64,000 nt of DNA from WVZH01 sp034430425 (GTDB lineage: Bacteria > Chloroflexota > Anaerolineae > Anaerolineales > E44-bin32): positions 1 through 64,000 of the forward strand of contig DAOUEK010000002.1 of NCBI GenBank assembly GCA_034430425.1, in the 5' to 3' direction. Under the pieces are notes generated by a model that had not been told where the DNA came from, did no database searches, and worked only from the letters and a program-made list of their open reading frames with translations. A program made the position numbers and the translations under genes. The first letter of the stretch is position 1, and every line of letters starts with the position of its first letter. Below are positions 41,663 to 50,211 of this stretch, in pieces.

Positions 41663-43561
41663 ATGGTGCTTAAACCAAAGCGACCCGTTCCATCGGATAT
41701 CGAGATCGCCCAGGAAGCAGATCTCCGTCCAATCCTTGAGATCGCGGGCAAAATTGGTCTCACGGAAGACGATCTGGATTTGTACGGAAAATACAAAGCG
41801 AAGGTCCACCTGGATGTTCTCGATCGTCTTGGTGATCGCCCGCAAGGCAAATACATCGATGTCACTGCGATCACGCCTACACCACTAGGGGAGGGGAAAA
41901 CGACCACTTCCCTCGGGTTGACTCAAGCGCTGGGCACGCATCTGAAGAAGAATGTGATCGCCTGTATCCGCCAGCCGAGTATGGGCCCTACTTTTAACAT
42001 CAAGGGCGGTGCGGCAGGTGGCGGATACAGCCAGATTATTCCCATGGAGGATTTCAATCTGCACCTGACCGGCGATATCCACGCCATCAGTGTGGCGCAT
42101 AACCTGGTCGCAGCAGCGATCGACACGCGTATGTATCACGAGTCACGCCAATCGGATGCCGGGTTGTACAAGCGCCTGGTGCCGGAAAAAGGCGGCAAGC
42201 GGGAATTTCTGCCCACGCAACTGCGTCGTCTGGAAAAACTGGGTATTACGAAGACTGATCCTGATTCGTTGACCGAGGACGAGATTAAACGATTTGCTCG
42301 TCTGGACATCGATCTCGAAACAATGACCTGGAATCGAGTGGTCGATGTATGCGATCGCAGCCTGCGGAGCATCAAAGTCGGATTCAATGATGCGCAGTTA
42401 AAAGATGGCTCTCCGAGTCCGGTCTTTCCGCGTGCTACAGGCGTGGACATTACTGTCGCTTCAGAGTTGATGGCAATTTTAGCCCTGGCGACGAGTTTGA
42501 AAGATCTCAGAGAGCGCGTCGGAAGGGTTGTGATCGGCTTGAACAAGCAGGGCGATCCGGTAAATCTGGAAGATGTTGGAGTCGCTGGTGCGGTAACCGT
42601 GCTGTTGAAAGATGCCCTCATGCCGAACCTGATGCAAACGCTGGAGGGTCAGCCTGCATTCGTGCACGCGGGACCTTTCGCCAACATTGCCCATGGCAAC
42701 TCGTCGATCATCGCCGATCAGATCGCCCTCAAACTCGGTGATTACGTCGTCACCGAAAGCGGCTTCGGCGCCGATATCGGTATGGAAAAATTCTTCGATA
42801 TTAAGTGTCGCTATTCCGGCCTCATCCCCAATGCGGTTGTGTTGGTGGCGACGGTGCGTGCCTTGAAGATGCATGGTGGTGGCCCGAAGGTGACTCCTGG
42901 TGCGCCTCTCGATCGCGCCTATACGGAGGAGAATCTCGAACTGTTGGAAGCGGGATTGCCCAATCTCGGAAAACATATCGAGAACGCACTGCGTTTCGGC
43001 ATTCCGGTGGTTGTGGCTGTCAATGGCTTCAAGGACGACACTGATGCCGAGATGGAGATGGTGCGGAAATACTCCGAAGAGAAAGGCGCATTCGCAGCCG
43101 TAAAAAGCACGCACTGGATGGATGGCGGCGCGGGATCGAAAGAACTGGCGCAGGCCGTTGTGGACGCTTGCGAGCAACCGAGTAATTTCAAATTCCTCTA
43201 TCCGCTGGACTGGTCGATCAAGCAGAAGATCGAGCACATATGCAAGGAGTTCTACGGCGCGGACGGTGTAACATTTGAACCGTTGGCAGAGGAACAGATC
43301 GAATCCTACGAAAAAGCTGGCTTCGGGGATCTTCCCATGTGTATGGCGAAGACCCATCTTAGCTTCAGCCATGATCCGGCTTTAAAGGGTGTGCCGACTG
43401 GTTTCACCGTGCCGATACGAGAAGTGCGGGCCAGCGTCGGCGCAGGCTTTATCTACCCATTACTGGGCAAGATGAGCACGATGCCGGGGCTTTCAACCTA
43501 TCCGGCATACATGGCGATAGACCTCGATCTGGATGACGGTAAGATCATCGGCTTGTTCTAG
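41663..43561 (+). CDS. fhs: Formate-tetrahydrofolate ligase
   Basis: A 632-residue enzyme that makes 10-formyl-tetrahydrofolate from formate, ATP and tetrahydrofolate, the first step of the Wood-Ljungdahl methyl branch. The P-loop-like TPTPLGEGKTTTSLGL is at about 72-87, with RQPSMGPTFNIKGGAAGGGYSQ near 112. Bacterial enzymes are usually about 556 residues; this one has the longer form with the segment LTEDEIKRFARLDID near 205, known from eukaryotic C1-THF synthases. AGGAGG precedes the start and an inverted repeat follows the stop. It appears monocistronic. Confidence 0.96.
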   Translation: MVLKPKRPVPSDIEIAQEADLRPILEIAGKIGLTEDDLDLYGKYKAKVHLDVLDRLGDRPQGKYIDVTAITPTPLGEGKTTTSLGLTQALGTHLKKNVIACIRQPSMGPTFNIKGGAAGGGYSQIIPMEDFNLHLTGDIHAISVAHNLVAAAIDTRMYHESRQSDAGLYKRLVPEKGGKREFLPTQLRRLEKLGITKTDPDSLTEDEIKRFARLDIDLETMTWNRVVDVCDRSLRSIKVGFNDAQLKDGSPSPVFPRATGVDITVASELMAILALATSLKDLRERVGRVVIGLNKQGDPVNLEDVGVAGAVTVLLKDALMPNLMQTLEGQPAFVHAGPFANIAHGNSSIIADQIALKLGDYVVTESGFGADIGMEKFFDIKCRYSGLIPNAVVLVATVRALKMHGGGPKVTPGAPLDRAYTEENLELLEAGLPNLGKHIENALRFGIPVVVAVNGFKDDTDAEMEMVRKYSEEKGAFAAVKSTHWMDGGAGSKELAQAVVDACEQPSNFKFLYPLDWSIKQKIEHICKEFYGADGVTFEPLAEEQIESYEKAGFGDLPMCMAKTHLSFSHDPALKGVPTGFTVPIREVRASVGAGFIYPLLGKMSTMPGLSTYPAYMAIDLDLDDGKIIGLF

Positions 43562-43586
43562 AGCCGGGCAGAAAAAAACCGACAAT

Positions 43587-43623
43587 AACGCATCCCAGTG
43601 GTTATACTGTACTGGGATGCGTT
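43587..43623 (+). terminator. Probable terminator after fhs
   Basis: A perfect 13-bp inverted repeat (AACGCATCCCAGT and complement) with an 11-base loop, 25 bp after the fhs stop. The following TTCTGTTGT is only moderately T-rich, so termination may be partial. Confidence 0.7.
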
Positions 43624-43769
43624 CTGTTGTGATAACTTGCTTACTCGTTGGGGTTGTGTATTGTAATCCGAGTCAGTGTACTTAGATCTCGCGTCAGCCC
43701 TTGAATTGGGCGCATACTTGCTTTCTAGGGCTTCAGCTAACCCAATATTTGGCAAAATAAATAGGGTGG

Positions 43770-44582
43770 ATGATGAAAAGATATTGCTATCTATTATTCT
43801 TCTCATTGCTTACAGCTTGTGCGCCTGCCAGCCTGGACAAGGCGGAATCTCCTCAGTCGACAGAAGCACAACATGCTAAAGAATTACCCCTGTATGGACG
43901 GAAACGCCAACAAGTGCCCGTATCTCTACGAGTACGAGCACAGCAGCGGTAACGGTTGAAGCTGCAACAGCAACTCCCGATTCTATGATAACTCCCGCCA
44001 CACCTGATCCAAACGCCGCGCAGGCGCTTTTCGTGAAGATGGGAGAATGCACGGGTCGGGTCTCTTCCTCTGGTGGCGGTGCAGTTCCCTTGGCGCTTAC
44101 GCATCCTGAGGATTGCGCCGCGGTGAAAATATCTCCAGATGGGAAGCAAGTCGCATATTTCGGTGAAACAGAGAAATCAACCATTTTGATGGGTTTTTCC
44201 CGGGGAATCATTTTGCATGGTCTCTCCATAGCAAATCGCTGGCCGTCGTTTTTGACATGATTCCCTTCGGTTTGTCCGGGGGTGAATTATCTGAGGATCA
44301 ACATGGGAGACCCGCTTTAGCATCCGATGGGCGCCGAATGGGAATGCATTCCTCGCTTTACAGCGGCAATCCCGAATGCTATCCGTTCTCAACTCGGATG
44401 GGACGCTTCGCAATGAGATCATATCCCTTCCCGGCGAACCGCTCGAAGCTGGTTGGTCCCCGGACGGAGAATGGATCTACGTCGTCATGCGCGGAAGTTC
44501 ATTGGAGATCGTCCGCCCAGAAGGCACGGATCATCTCTTCCTCGCTGAGGATGTCACTCCCGGATCAGTTGTTTGGAAGTGA
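43770..44582 (+). pseudogene. Decayed TolB-like (PD40 beta-propeller) lipoprotein
   Basis: It begins with an intact lipoprotein signal (MKRYCYLLFFSLLTACAP). Continuity with the rest requires frame changes near 43885, near 44185 and near 44290. The fragments fit one protein: a Thr/Ser-rich linker, then propeller blades with AVKISPDGKQVAYFGE, FAWSLHSKSLAVVFD, RWAPNGNAFLAL and GWSPDGEWIYVVMRG, ending TPGSVVWK. At least three shifts over 800 bp indicate decay, unless the sequence here is of poor quality. It is convergent with the methyltransferase gene. Confidence 0.8.
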
Positions 44583-44626
44583 ATCAACACGGCTGAAAAA
44601 TTGATGAGAGTGTCGCTTCGGGTTGC

Positions 44627-45391
44627 CTATCGTGGAACTCGTCCACCCCCAAAAAAAGTAGGTACGAAAAGAAAGCGGGAGCCCTCGCTCCATGCATTCT
44701 GATCCAATTGATGCAAATGATGCAATTCGTCTGGCGAGATCGTATCTTTGATGTCGTGGGTCAGCATTTGCCATTCGGCATTCTGCATCCCTTCCATCAT
44801 GTTTTCTTCCCAGTCGGATCCCAGAACGCCGACGCGGATATCCTCGAAATCTAGTTCATTCATTAACGCTCGCAGCCTACGTCCAACTCGAGTATTACAT
44901 CCTTGTCGGAGCAGTACCTCTTCCTGGTGCTGACCCAAGGGGGATATCTCAGGTGGGTAGTCAATGCGTCCACCGTAATCCGGTTCGGCCAGGGTAAGCA
45001 CCCAGCCCCCAGGCCGAGTGACGCGCTTCATCTCTGCGAGGACTCGCTGGGGAGCCTCAAGCCATAGAAGAAGAAAGTGACAAATGGCTGCGTCGAATGT
45101 CGAAGTTGGGTAGGGCAGACGAATACCGTCACCGATCGTATAGCGGGTGTTGGGGTCGACCTCATGCGCAAAATGAACGGCTTGCGGATCGATGTCGAGG
45201 CCGAATGTTTGGCAGTCATGTATGAGACCGACTTCGCCGATGATAACACCAGTGCCGGACCCGACTTCAAGCACGCGGTGGGAGGATTGCAGTGCCAGAC
45301 GATCGAACCATTGGACGCGGATCGCAGCCGTCCAGCCTGCCTGCGTTTGGTATTGATCATGGTTATTGCTGGGTTCGAGATCGTGCTTCAT
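44627..45391 (-). CDS. Class I SAM-dependent methyltransferase, last gene of the Cys-Ala-tail operon
   Basis: A 254-residue methyltransferase with motif I VLEVGSGTGVIIG (about 40-52), the acidic motif II GLDIDPQAVHFA, and motif III DAAICHFLLLWLEAPQRVL, as in UbiE-like enzymes. The substrate is not evident. It follows the radical-SAM-dead paralog by 10 bp on the same strand and is the fifth gene of the operon encoding the DUF2207 Cys-Ala protein. A role in modifying the same target is inferred from position only. Confidence 0.85.
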   Translation of the reverse strand: MKHDLEPSNNHDQYQTQAGWTAAIRVQWFDRLALQSSHRVLEVGSGTGVIIGEVGLIHDCQTFGLDIDPQAVHFAHEVDPNTRYTIGDGIRLPYPTSTFDAAICHFLLLWLEAPQRVLAEMKRVTRPGGWVLTLAEPDYGGRIDYPPEISPLGQHQEEVLLRQGCNTRVGRRLRALMNELDFEDIRVGVLGSDWEENMMEGMQNAEWQMLTHDIKDTISPDELHHLHQLDQNAWSEGSRFLFVPTFFGGGRVPR

Positions 45392-45401
45392 GCCATGCGA
45401 T

Positions 45402-46556
45402 TTAGGTTTGAACAGGCCACAGGCTCTCGAGGGAATCCGTCAGCAGATTGCCGAGGGCTTTCTCGAAACCCTGCGCAGGAAGCACATCGCCATCAGGCTC
45501 TACATACAAGTTGGATTGGCCGGTGGCTTCTGGTGCTATTTCCAATTCGAGGGCCAATGGGTTGGTGGACGAGTAGGGCGCCGGAAGATCCCAGATTAAA
45601 TCCATTCCGAGGATGGCGATGTACTCGCGGGCTTCGCTTAGTGCGGCTGTCATCGCATCGCTCCGATCCGAAGCCGATAGCGACATCGCCGTTGTGCCGA
45701 GATCCGCAATCTGTTTGATGTGTTCATTCAAGGAAGCGGCGTTCTCGGGCGTGATCGTCAGGTGTACGGCGGAGTAAACGTCCGAGGCAAGGGCATTCTT
45801 CAATCCCGTTTCACTTTTGGGGTCGGTAAGATCAATCGCTACAAGGATGTGATCCAGGCCTGCCTGGGACAGTTCTTCGAGGTATGCTGCCTGCGCCAGG
45901 CGTTTCCCGTCCGTCAACAGGCCGGTTACCTGTCCCAGGTCTTCGGCATGCGAGATGAGTTCACGCAGGTCATCCCGCAGGGTAGGCTCTCCTCCGGTGA
46001 AGGTGACATGAGGGACACCGGATTCCCAGATCGTGTTAATAATCGTTTTCCATTCTTCTGTGCTTAATTCCCGGTCCACGCGGCGTTTCGCCAGTGGATC
46101 GATCGCGCCGCTTTCGTCACAATGGTAGGTCAAAGCTAAATCCATACGATAAGGCGCTGAAGGTGTTTCATCTCGGGGTTCCTGACGCTCGAAATCGAGG
46201 AACATGACAGGATCGACTTGCGGGTTCGTGGCCAGGGTTTCGATTTGGTCTCGAAATTCTCGATGGTCTTTAAGAGCGCGTTTTTGGCCAACGCGGTAGC
46301 GTTCAGAGATGGTCCGTGCCGCTTCCTCTTCACTGACACCCTGAACGAGCAGCATGGCGTGTTCGCTGGCCGTGTTGTTCAAATGCAGAACTGTCGCCGC
46401 GTTAACGATCATTACGCCCATACCCTCGTCCTCGATGCGAAGGTGTAAACGATATTGAAGGGGCGCGTCATCCGGCGTTTTCCAGTGATAGAGCCCTGGC
46501 TTGAGGAGTTCAGGAAGGGCGGAGGGCGCAAAGAAACGCGTTAAGATCGAATTCAT
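45402..46556 (-). CDS. Radical SAM paralog that has lost its cluster cysteines (pseudoenzyme), with PqqD-like N-domain
   Basis: A 384-residue paralog of the next protein. Both contain TPSAPYRMDLALTY. In place of CxxxCxxC it has Cys146 followed by Gly150 and Asp153 (YHCDESGAID), so no [4Fe-4S] cluster can form there. The GGEPTLRDDL SAM-binding segment is kept. The SPASM cysteines are replaced (NLYVEPDGDVLPAQGF) and the end is cut short. Residues 20-105 form a PqqD-like peptide-binding domain (GVMIVNAATVLHLN). The open frame is intact, so it is probably a functional non-catalytic partner, perhaps binding the substrate or the active enzyme. Confidence 0.85.
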   Translation of the reverse strand: MNSILTRFFAPSALPELLKPGLYHWKTPDDAPLQYRLHLRIEDEGMGVMIVNAATVLHLNNTASEHAMLLVQGVSEEEAARTISERYRVGQKRALKDHREFRDQIETLATNPQVDPVMFLDFERQEPRDETPSAPYRMDLALTYHCDESGAIDPLAKRRVDRELSTEEWKTIINTIWESGVPHVTFTGGEPTLRDDLRELISHAEDLGQVTGLLTDGKRLAQAAYLEELSQAGLDHILVAIDLTDPKSETGLKNALASDVYSAVHLTITPENAASLNEHIKQIADLGTTAMSLSASDRSDAMTAALSEAREYIAILGMDLIWDLPAPYSSTNPLALELEIAPEATGQSNLYVEPDGDVLPAQGFEKALGNLLTDSLESLWPVQT

Positions 46557-46569
46557 CGGCGTTTTCCTT

Positions 46570-47952
46570 TCATGTCTTTTGATTCTGGAGCACGAAGGGT
46601 TCGATATTGTGCGGCAAGGGTGATTGCTCCTGGTTGAGAAGCGTTAAAGGACAACCACCGCCGCATACATTAAACACTTCACACTCCCGGCATTCATCCG
46701 GGGCATACCGCCGTTCGCGCAGCCAAAGGGCAAGGTCGTGTTCCCAAATTGTCTTCCACGAATCGGAGAGGATATTGCCAAGAGGTTGATAGAACGACTG
46801 GCAGGGGATCACGGCGCCATCCGGCTCGACGCACATGTTGTACATTGCGGCTGTACACGCCTTGACGCCAAGTTCCATCTGGATGGGATCGAAATGGCAG
46901 TATTGTGTTGGTGTGTACCAGATCAAACGCTGGCCATAGCGTTGTGTCCGTTGGCGTGCTTCTTCGAGAAGAGGCGGAAGCAGGTCTTCCGGGATGCCTG
47001 TGCCAACTTCATTTCCTCGGCCGGCGTGGATCAACGCATTGCAGCCGATGGTCGGAACACCCATTTCGGAAAGGAAGGCAATCGTCTCACCAATTTCGGA
47101 TGCGTTGTCCTTCAGAAGGGTTGTGTTGGTCATGACATATAGATTCAGGTCCAGGGCATTGCGGATCCCCGCTACGGTATCCTGCCAGGCCCCCGTGGCG
47201 CGCACCATCCTGTCATGAACTTTGGCGATGTGAGATTCGAGTGTGATCTGTACGTGATCCAAACCGGCATCCACGAACTCTTGCAAGTAGGCGCGATCCG
47301 CCAGAAGTCGGCCGTTGGTGAGCAATCCGGCGATCTGGCCGTTTGCGCTCACGTTGGCGATGAGCTGGGGAAGGTCGTCGCGCAACGTGGCTTCACCTCC
47401 GGTAAAGCATATGTGGGGGATGCCAAGGGCATGGATGTGGTCGATGATCCTTCCCCACGTTGCCGTGTCGAGCTCAGGGTAATTTCGTGGCCTGGCATTG
47501 TAGCAATGGGCGCAATTGGCGTTGCAGCGATAAGTGAGTGCCAGGTCCATGCGGTAGGGAGCAGAAGGAGTCTCCGAGAACGGTGGGAGCAAATCAAGTT
47601 CGAGATCGCAAATGGGACAGGCGCCATTGGGATTTGTGATCTCCTGGATCAGGACGCGCATATCACAGAAATCACGCAGTGCGAGCTGTTTGTTCACGCG
47701 ATAGCGTTTACGAACGGCAGCAACCGCAGCCTCTTGAGAGAAACCTTCGAGCTGCAGCCAGGCCATGAAAGTGGCCGTGGAATTGAGGTGGAAGGCGCGC
47801 TGGGCGTTGATCAACAACAACCCGCTGCGGTCGTCATGAACGCGCAGGTGGATTTGCGCTCGATTCTCACCGTCGATACTCGTGTAGTCGTATAGGCCGG
47901 GTTTTAGATCGGCACTTCCATTATTGGAGTCTGGGCGTGAAAGAAGATTCAT
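46570..47952 (-). CDS. PqqD-like/radical SAM/SPASM maturase
   Basis: A 460-residue enzyme; the start is the ATG overlapping the DUF2207 stop by 4 bp, and the longer upstream frame is only the reverse reading of the Cys-Ala codons. Residues about 15-105 form a PqqD-like recognition domain (LLLINAQRAFHLN). The radical SAM cluster is at Cys143, Cys147, Cys150 (CNANCAHC), then GGEATLRDDL. The C-terminal SPASM region (about 350-434) has CTAAMYN, PDGAVIPC and CRECEVFNVCGGGC for auxiliary clusters. Extra cysteines are at 112 and 115. Such enzymes modify ribosomally made peptides. The obvious candidate substrate is the Cys-Ala tail encoded immediately upstream. Confidence 0.92.
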   Translation of the reverse strand: MNLLSRPDSNNGSADLKPGLYDYTSIDGENRAQIHLRVHDDRSGLLLINAQRAFHLNSTATFMAWLQLEGFSQEAAVAAVRKRYRVNKQLALRDFCDMRVLIQEITNPNGACPICDLELDLLPPFSETPSAPYRMDLALTYRCNANCAHCYNARPRNYPELDTATWGRIIDHIHALGIPHICFTGGEATLRDDLPQLIANVSANGQIAGLLTNGRLLADRAYLQEFVDAGLDHVQITLESHIAKVHDRMVRATGAWQDTVAGIRNALDLNLYVMTNTTLLKDNASEIGETIAFLSEMGVPTIGCNALIHAGRGNEVGTGIPEDLLPPLLEEARQRTQRYGQRLIWYTPTQYCHFDPIQMELGVKACTAAMYNMCVEPDGAVIPCQSFYQPLGNILSDSWKTIWEHDLALWLRERRYAPDECRECEVFNVCGGGCPLTLLNQEQSPLPHNIEPFVLQNQKT

Positions 47953-49631
47953 CGACCACCACCGGCGCATGCACAGGCGCATCCTGCGCAGGCGCAGGCA
48001 CAAGCGCAGCTGCTGCCTCCACCGCCTCCGGAAGACCAACTACGGGTTGAGCGAGAAGGCGGTGGCGGGGGGTTGGTCGTTTTGGTTACGCCATCTGTAA
48101 ACGATGTGACATTAGAGACCAGGTTTTTAGATGTCTTCTGCACGCCGTTAACGATTGAGGCTGCGAATTCCGATCCCGGCAACTTGGGCAGTGTCATACC
48201 TCGGCCAGGTGCCGACCCGGGTGCGGGTCCTGTAGTACGGACGCTCGTACCAGTTGGTCGAAAGGATGGCCGGTAATAGCCCCACCACATAGGAACAAAC
48301 ACAGGTCCTGTGCGAAATGTACGCTGTGTGCGGTCATCGAAATCGCGATCGAGCATCGTCCATTCGAGTCCATCGTCGAAGCGTTGCGATCGAACTTCGG
48401 GTGTTTCCGCTTGTTCCACCTGTTTCCAGGCTTTCTCCATAATGGATTTGTAGTAATCTCGAGTTTCCTTAAGGCTGAATCCTTTCATTTTCTTCTGAAC
48501 GGATTGGACCAAATCGACCATCAACTTCTGCAGCGCTGATTTTCGTTTGCCTGATTTTTCATCGATCATGGCCTCTAAAAACGCTTCTTCGTAAGGTCGT
48601 AAACCATCCGGTGTAGGAGTAAGTCGTTCGAGTTGGAGCGGATCTTCGTTTACAACGCGTACGGCGTTTTTCTTGATCGTGGAGAAGAGAATCATTGTGA
48701 GAACCCGATCGAGGGGAGTCTCCAGCAACACTGCGGCTTCGATGGCCGTTAGGCCACGTTTGATCCCATGGCCTTCGATAGCGATTTTGGGTGGCAGATA
48801 GGCGAGTTTGCGTCGGCGTGCGGAGAAGACCGCCAGTGCAATGAAACCGCCGAAAACGAGAACGACGCCGCCACAACACAAACCTCCCATGAGCGTTTCT
48901 TCGGAGATGCCCAGCTGGTAACTGATGCTGGGTGTGAGAATCGATCCCTCGGGAACGTACTTGCGCGGGAAAGATGCTCCGAATTTGTAGGCTGTGTACC
49001 CATTGGCATCCAAGTTTTCCCACGCGTAGATAACCCGACCATTAGAATCAATATCTGTGTAAGGACTATCGTACGGCCATCCGGAAGGCGATTTGTGCCA
49101 GCGGGGTTCATCCGGCTGGACTCCGGGCGGAAGATGGAATACCACGAGAAGTTCTGTGGAGCCGTGCACAAATTCGCGGTCAAAAAAATTTGGAACGAAT
49201 ACACCGCTGGCGTATTCGCTGTCGTCGTCATCGTAGTAAAGTACATCCCGTATGCCAGCGATGGTGAAATGGACTTTACCGCTCTCGCCTGGCGGGATCG
49301 CATTCGCGCCCAGCCCCAATTCGATGCCGTACTCGACATAGGATGATGGTGCGATGTGTCCGATGGGATGTCCGTCCACACTGGCTTCTGCGCTGTAAAG
49401 ATCGTAGCTTTCTGTTGGCAGGCCAACATCGACATAGTCGATGGGTGATGCATGTGTGTCGTTTGTAAAAACCATGAGATATTCGAGACTCATGCTGCCA
49501 TCTTCTTCCCAGAAGACATCGACATCCATGCTGTCGAGGCTAAATGAGTAGGTCTGCGCATGGCCAGAAACCGGCAAGAGCAAAATGGCTGATAGAATGC
49601 TTAACCGCAAGATCACATGGAAACGTCGCAT
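47949..49631 (-). CDS. DUF2207-family membrane protein with an alternating Cys-Ala C-terminal tail
   Basis: A 560-residue protein starting at the ATG six bases after GAGGTG. A signal peptide (about 1-26) is followed by a DUF2207-like beta-rich ectodomain to about 245 and one transmembrane helix at about 248-270. The cytoplasmic part (about 271-530) has charged helices, then PPPPP, SSGGGGGSS and finally seven cysteines at 542, 544, 546, 548, 551, 553 and 555 alternating with alanine, ending AGGGR. Family members usually end in a Gly/Ser-rich tail; the Cys-Ala version is unusual. The tail faces the cytoplasm, where the radical SAM enzyme encoded next could act on it. The function of DUF2207 is unknown. 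Confidence 0.88.
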   Translation of the reverse strand: MRRFHVILRLSILSAILLLPVSGHAQTYSFSLDSMDVDVFWEEDGSMSLEYLMVFTNDTHASPIDYVDVGLPTESYDLYSAEASVDGHPIGHIAPSSYVEYGIELGLGANAIPPGESGKVHFTIAGIRDVLYYDDDDSEYASGVFVPNFFDREFVHGSTELLVVFHLPPGVQPDEPRWHKSPSGWPYDSPYTDIDSNGRVIYAWENLDANGYTAYKFGASFPRKYVPEGSILTPSISYQLGISEETLMGGLCCGGVVLVFGGFIALAVFSARRRKLAYLPPKIAIEGHGIKRGLTAIEAAVLLETPLDRVLTMILFSTIKKNAVRVVNEDPLQLERLTPTPDGLRPYEEAFLEAMIDEKSGKRKSALQKLMVDLVQSVQKKMKGFSLKETRDYYKSIMEKAWKQVEQAETPEVRSQRFDDGLEWTMLDRDFDDRTQRTFRTGPVFVPMWWGYYRPSFRPTGTSVRTTGPAPGSAPGRGMTLPKLPGSEFAASIVNGVQKTSKNLVSNVTSFTDGVTKTTNPPPPPSRSTRSWSSGGGGGSSCACACACAGCACACAGGGR

Positions 49632-49667
49632 ACCATTCACCTCACAAATGAAAAAAGGAAAGGAACC

Positions 49668-50024
49668 TCACCATTTCGGTTCCTCGCTCAGTTGATAACT
49701 CGCACCACAATATGGACAAGAGACGATTGGAGCGCCGGCCATCATTTTAACGTTGTCGGATGTAAGTGTGCCGCCGCAGCTTCTGCAGGTGAGTTTCTCA
49801 AGCTCGATGTCCCCCGAAAGCTCAATTTTCTGGATCAATTCGGTTTTCTGAACGTCCTTACGACCAGCGAACCAGATCAAGCCGAATCCACTGGCAACGA
49901 GAATCACACCAATGATGATCCAGAGAACGCCCTGAGAACTGTCGCCCGATCCCAATAGGAAAAGGACGCCGAAGAAGATCAGTATTGCAGCAGCGATATA
50001 TGCAATCAACTTTCCTGATGACAT
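49668..50024 (-). CDS. Small membrane protein with a zinc ribbon, first gene of the Cys-Ala-tail operon
   Basis: About 118 residues from the second of two adjacent ATG codons, four bases after GGGAGG. Two helices (about 6-24 and 31-50) are followed by a charged linker and a CxxC-CxxC zinc ribbon (CRSCGG near 79, CPYCGA near 101). It has no assigned function. It is separated by 36 bp from the DUF2207 gene and shares its promoter at 50055-50083, so it is part of the same unit. It may be a membrane-bound adaptor. Confidence 0.8.
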   Translation of the reverse strand: MSSGKLIAYIAAAILIFFGVLFLLGSGDSSQGVLWIIIGVILVASGFGLIWFAGRKDVQKTELIQKIELSGDIELEKLTCRSCGGTLTSDNVKMMAGAPIVSCPYCGASYQLSEEPKW

Positions 50025-50054
50025 CATGCCTCCCGGTTAGCGATAACTTGCCTC

Positions 50055-50083
50055 AGTCTAGCAAATCCTTCGGTTTGAGACAA
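50055..50083 (-). promoter_or_regulatory. Sigma-70-like promoter of the Cys-Ala-tail operon
   Basis: On the minus strand TTGTCT (50078-50083) and TAGACT (50055-50060) are separated by exactly 17 bp, about 30 bp before the zinc-ribbon protein's start. It diverges from the promoter at 50128-50155. Confidence 0.65.
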
Positions 50084-50127
50084 TAGACAAAATATTTGCT
50101 CAAAATGCATTTACCTTTTTTCTGGGC

Positions 50128-50155
50128 TTGACGTGCCGCTCGACTACGCTAGAAT
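50128..50155 (+). promoter_or_regulatory. Sigma-70-like promoter of the glycosyltransferase gene
   Basis: TTGACG (50128-50133) and TAGAAT (50150-50155) with a 16-bp spacer, about 55 bp before the chosen start. It probably serves at least the glycosyltransferase and acyltransferase genes. Confidence 0.65.
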
Positions 50156-50211
50156 GATAGGGCTTGTGCGCCAGTCTCCCGATCCAGGCTCTCATCGATA
50201 GGTGGTTTCCA

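Noticed and set aside
42479..43372. Long open frame (297 codons) on the minus strand opposite fhs
   Set aside because: Shadow of the fhs coding pattern; the plus-strand enzyme is unmistakable.
47953..48039. N-terminal extension of the radical SAM enzyme, rich in Arg, Leu and Trp
   Set aside because: It starts at a TTG with no support and merely reads the Cys-Ala tail codons of the DUF2207 gene in another frame.
48001..48060. Tandem repeat or CRISPR-like element at the Cys-Ala coding region
   Set aside because: The short repeated codons are fully explained by the Cys-Ala tail; there are no spacers and no cas genes.
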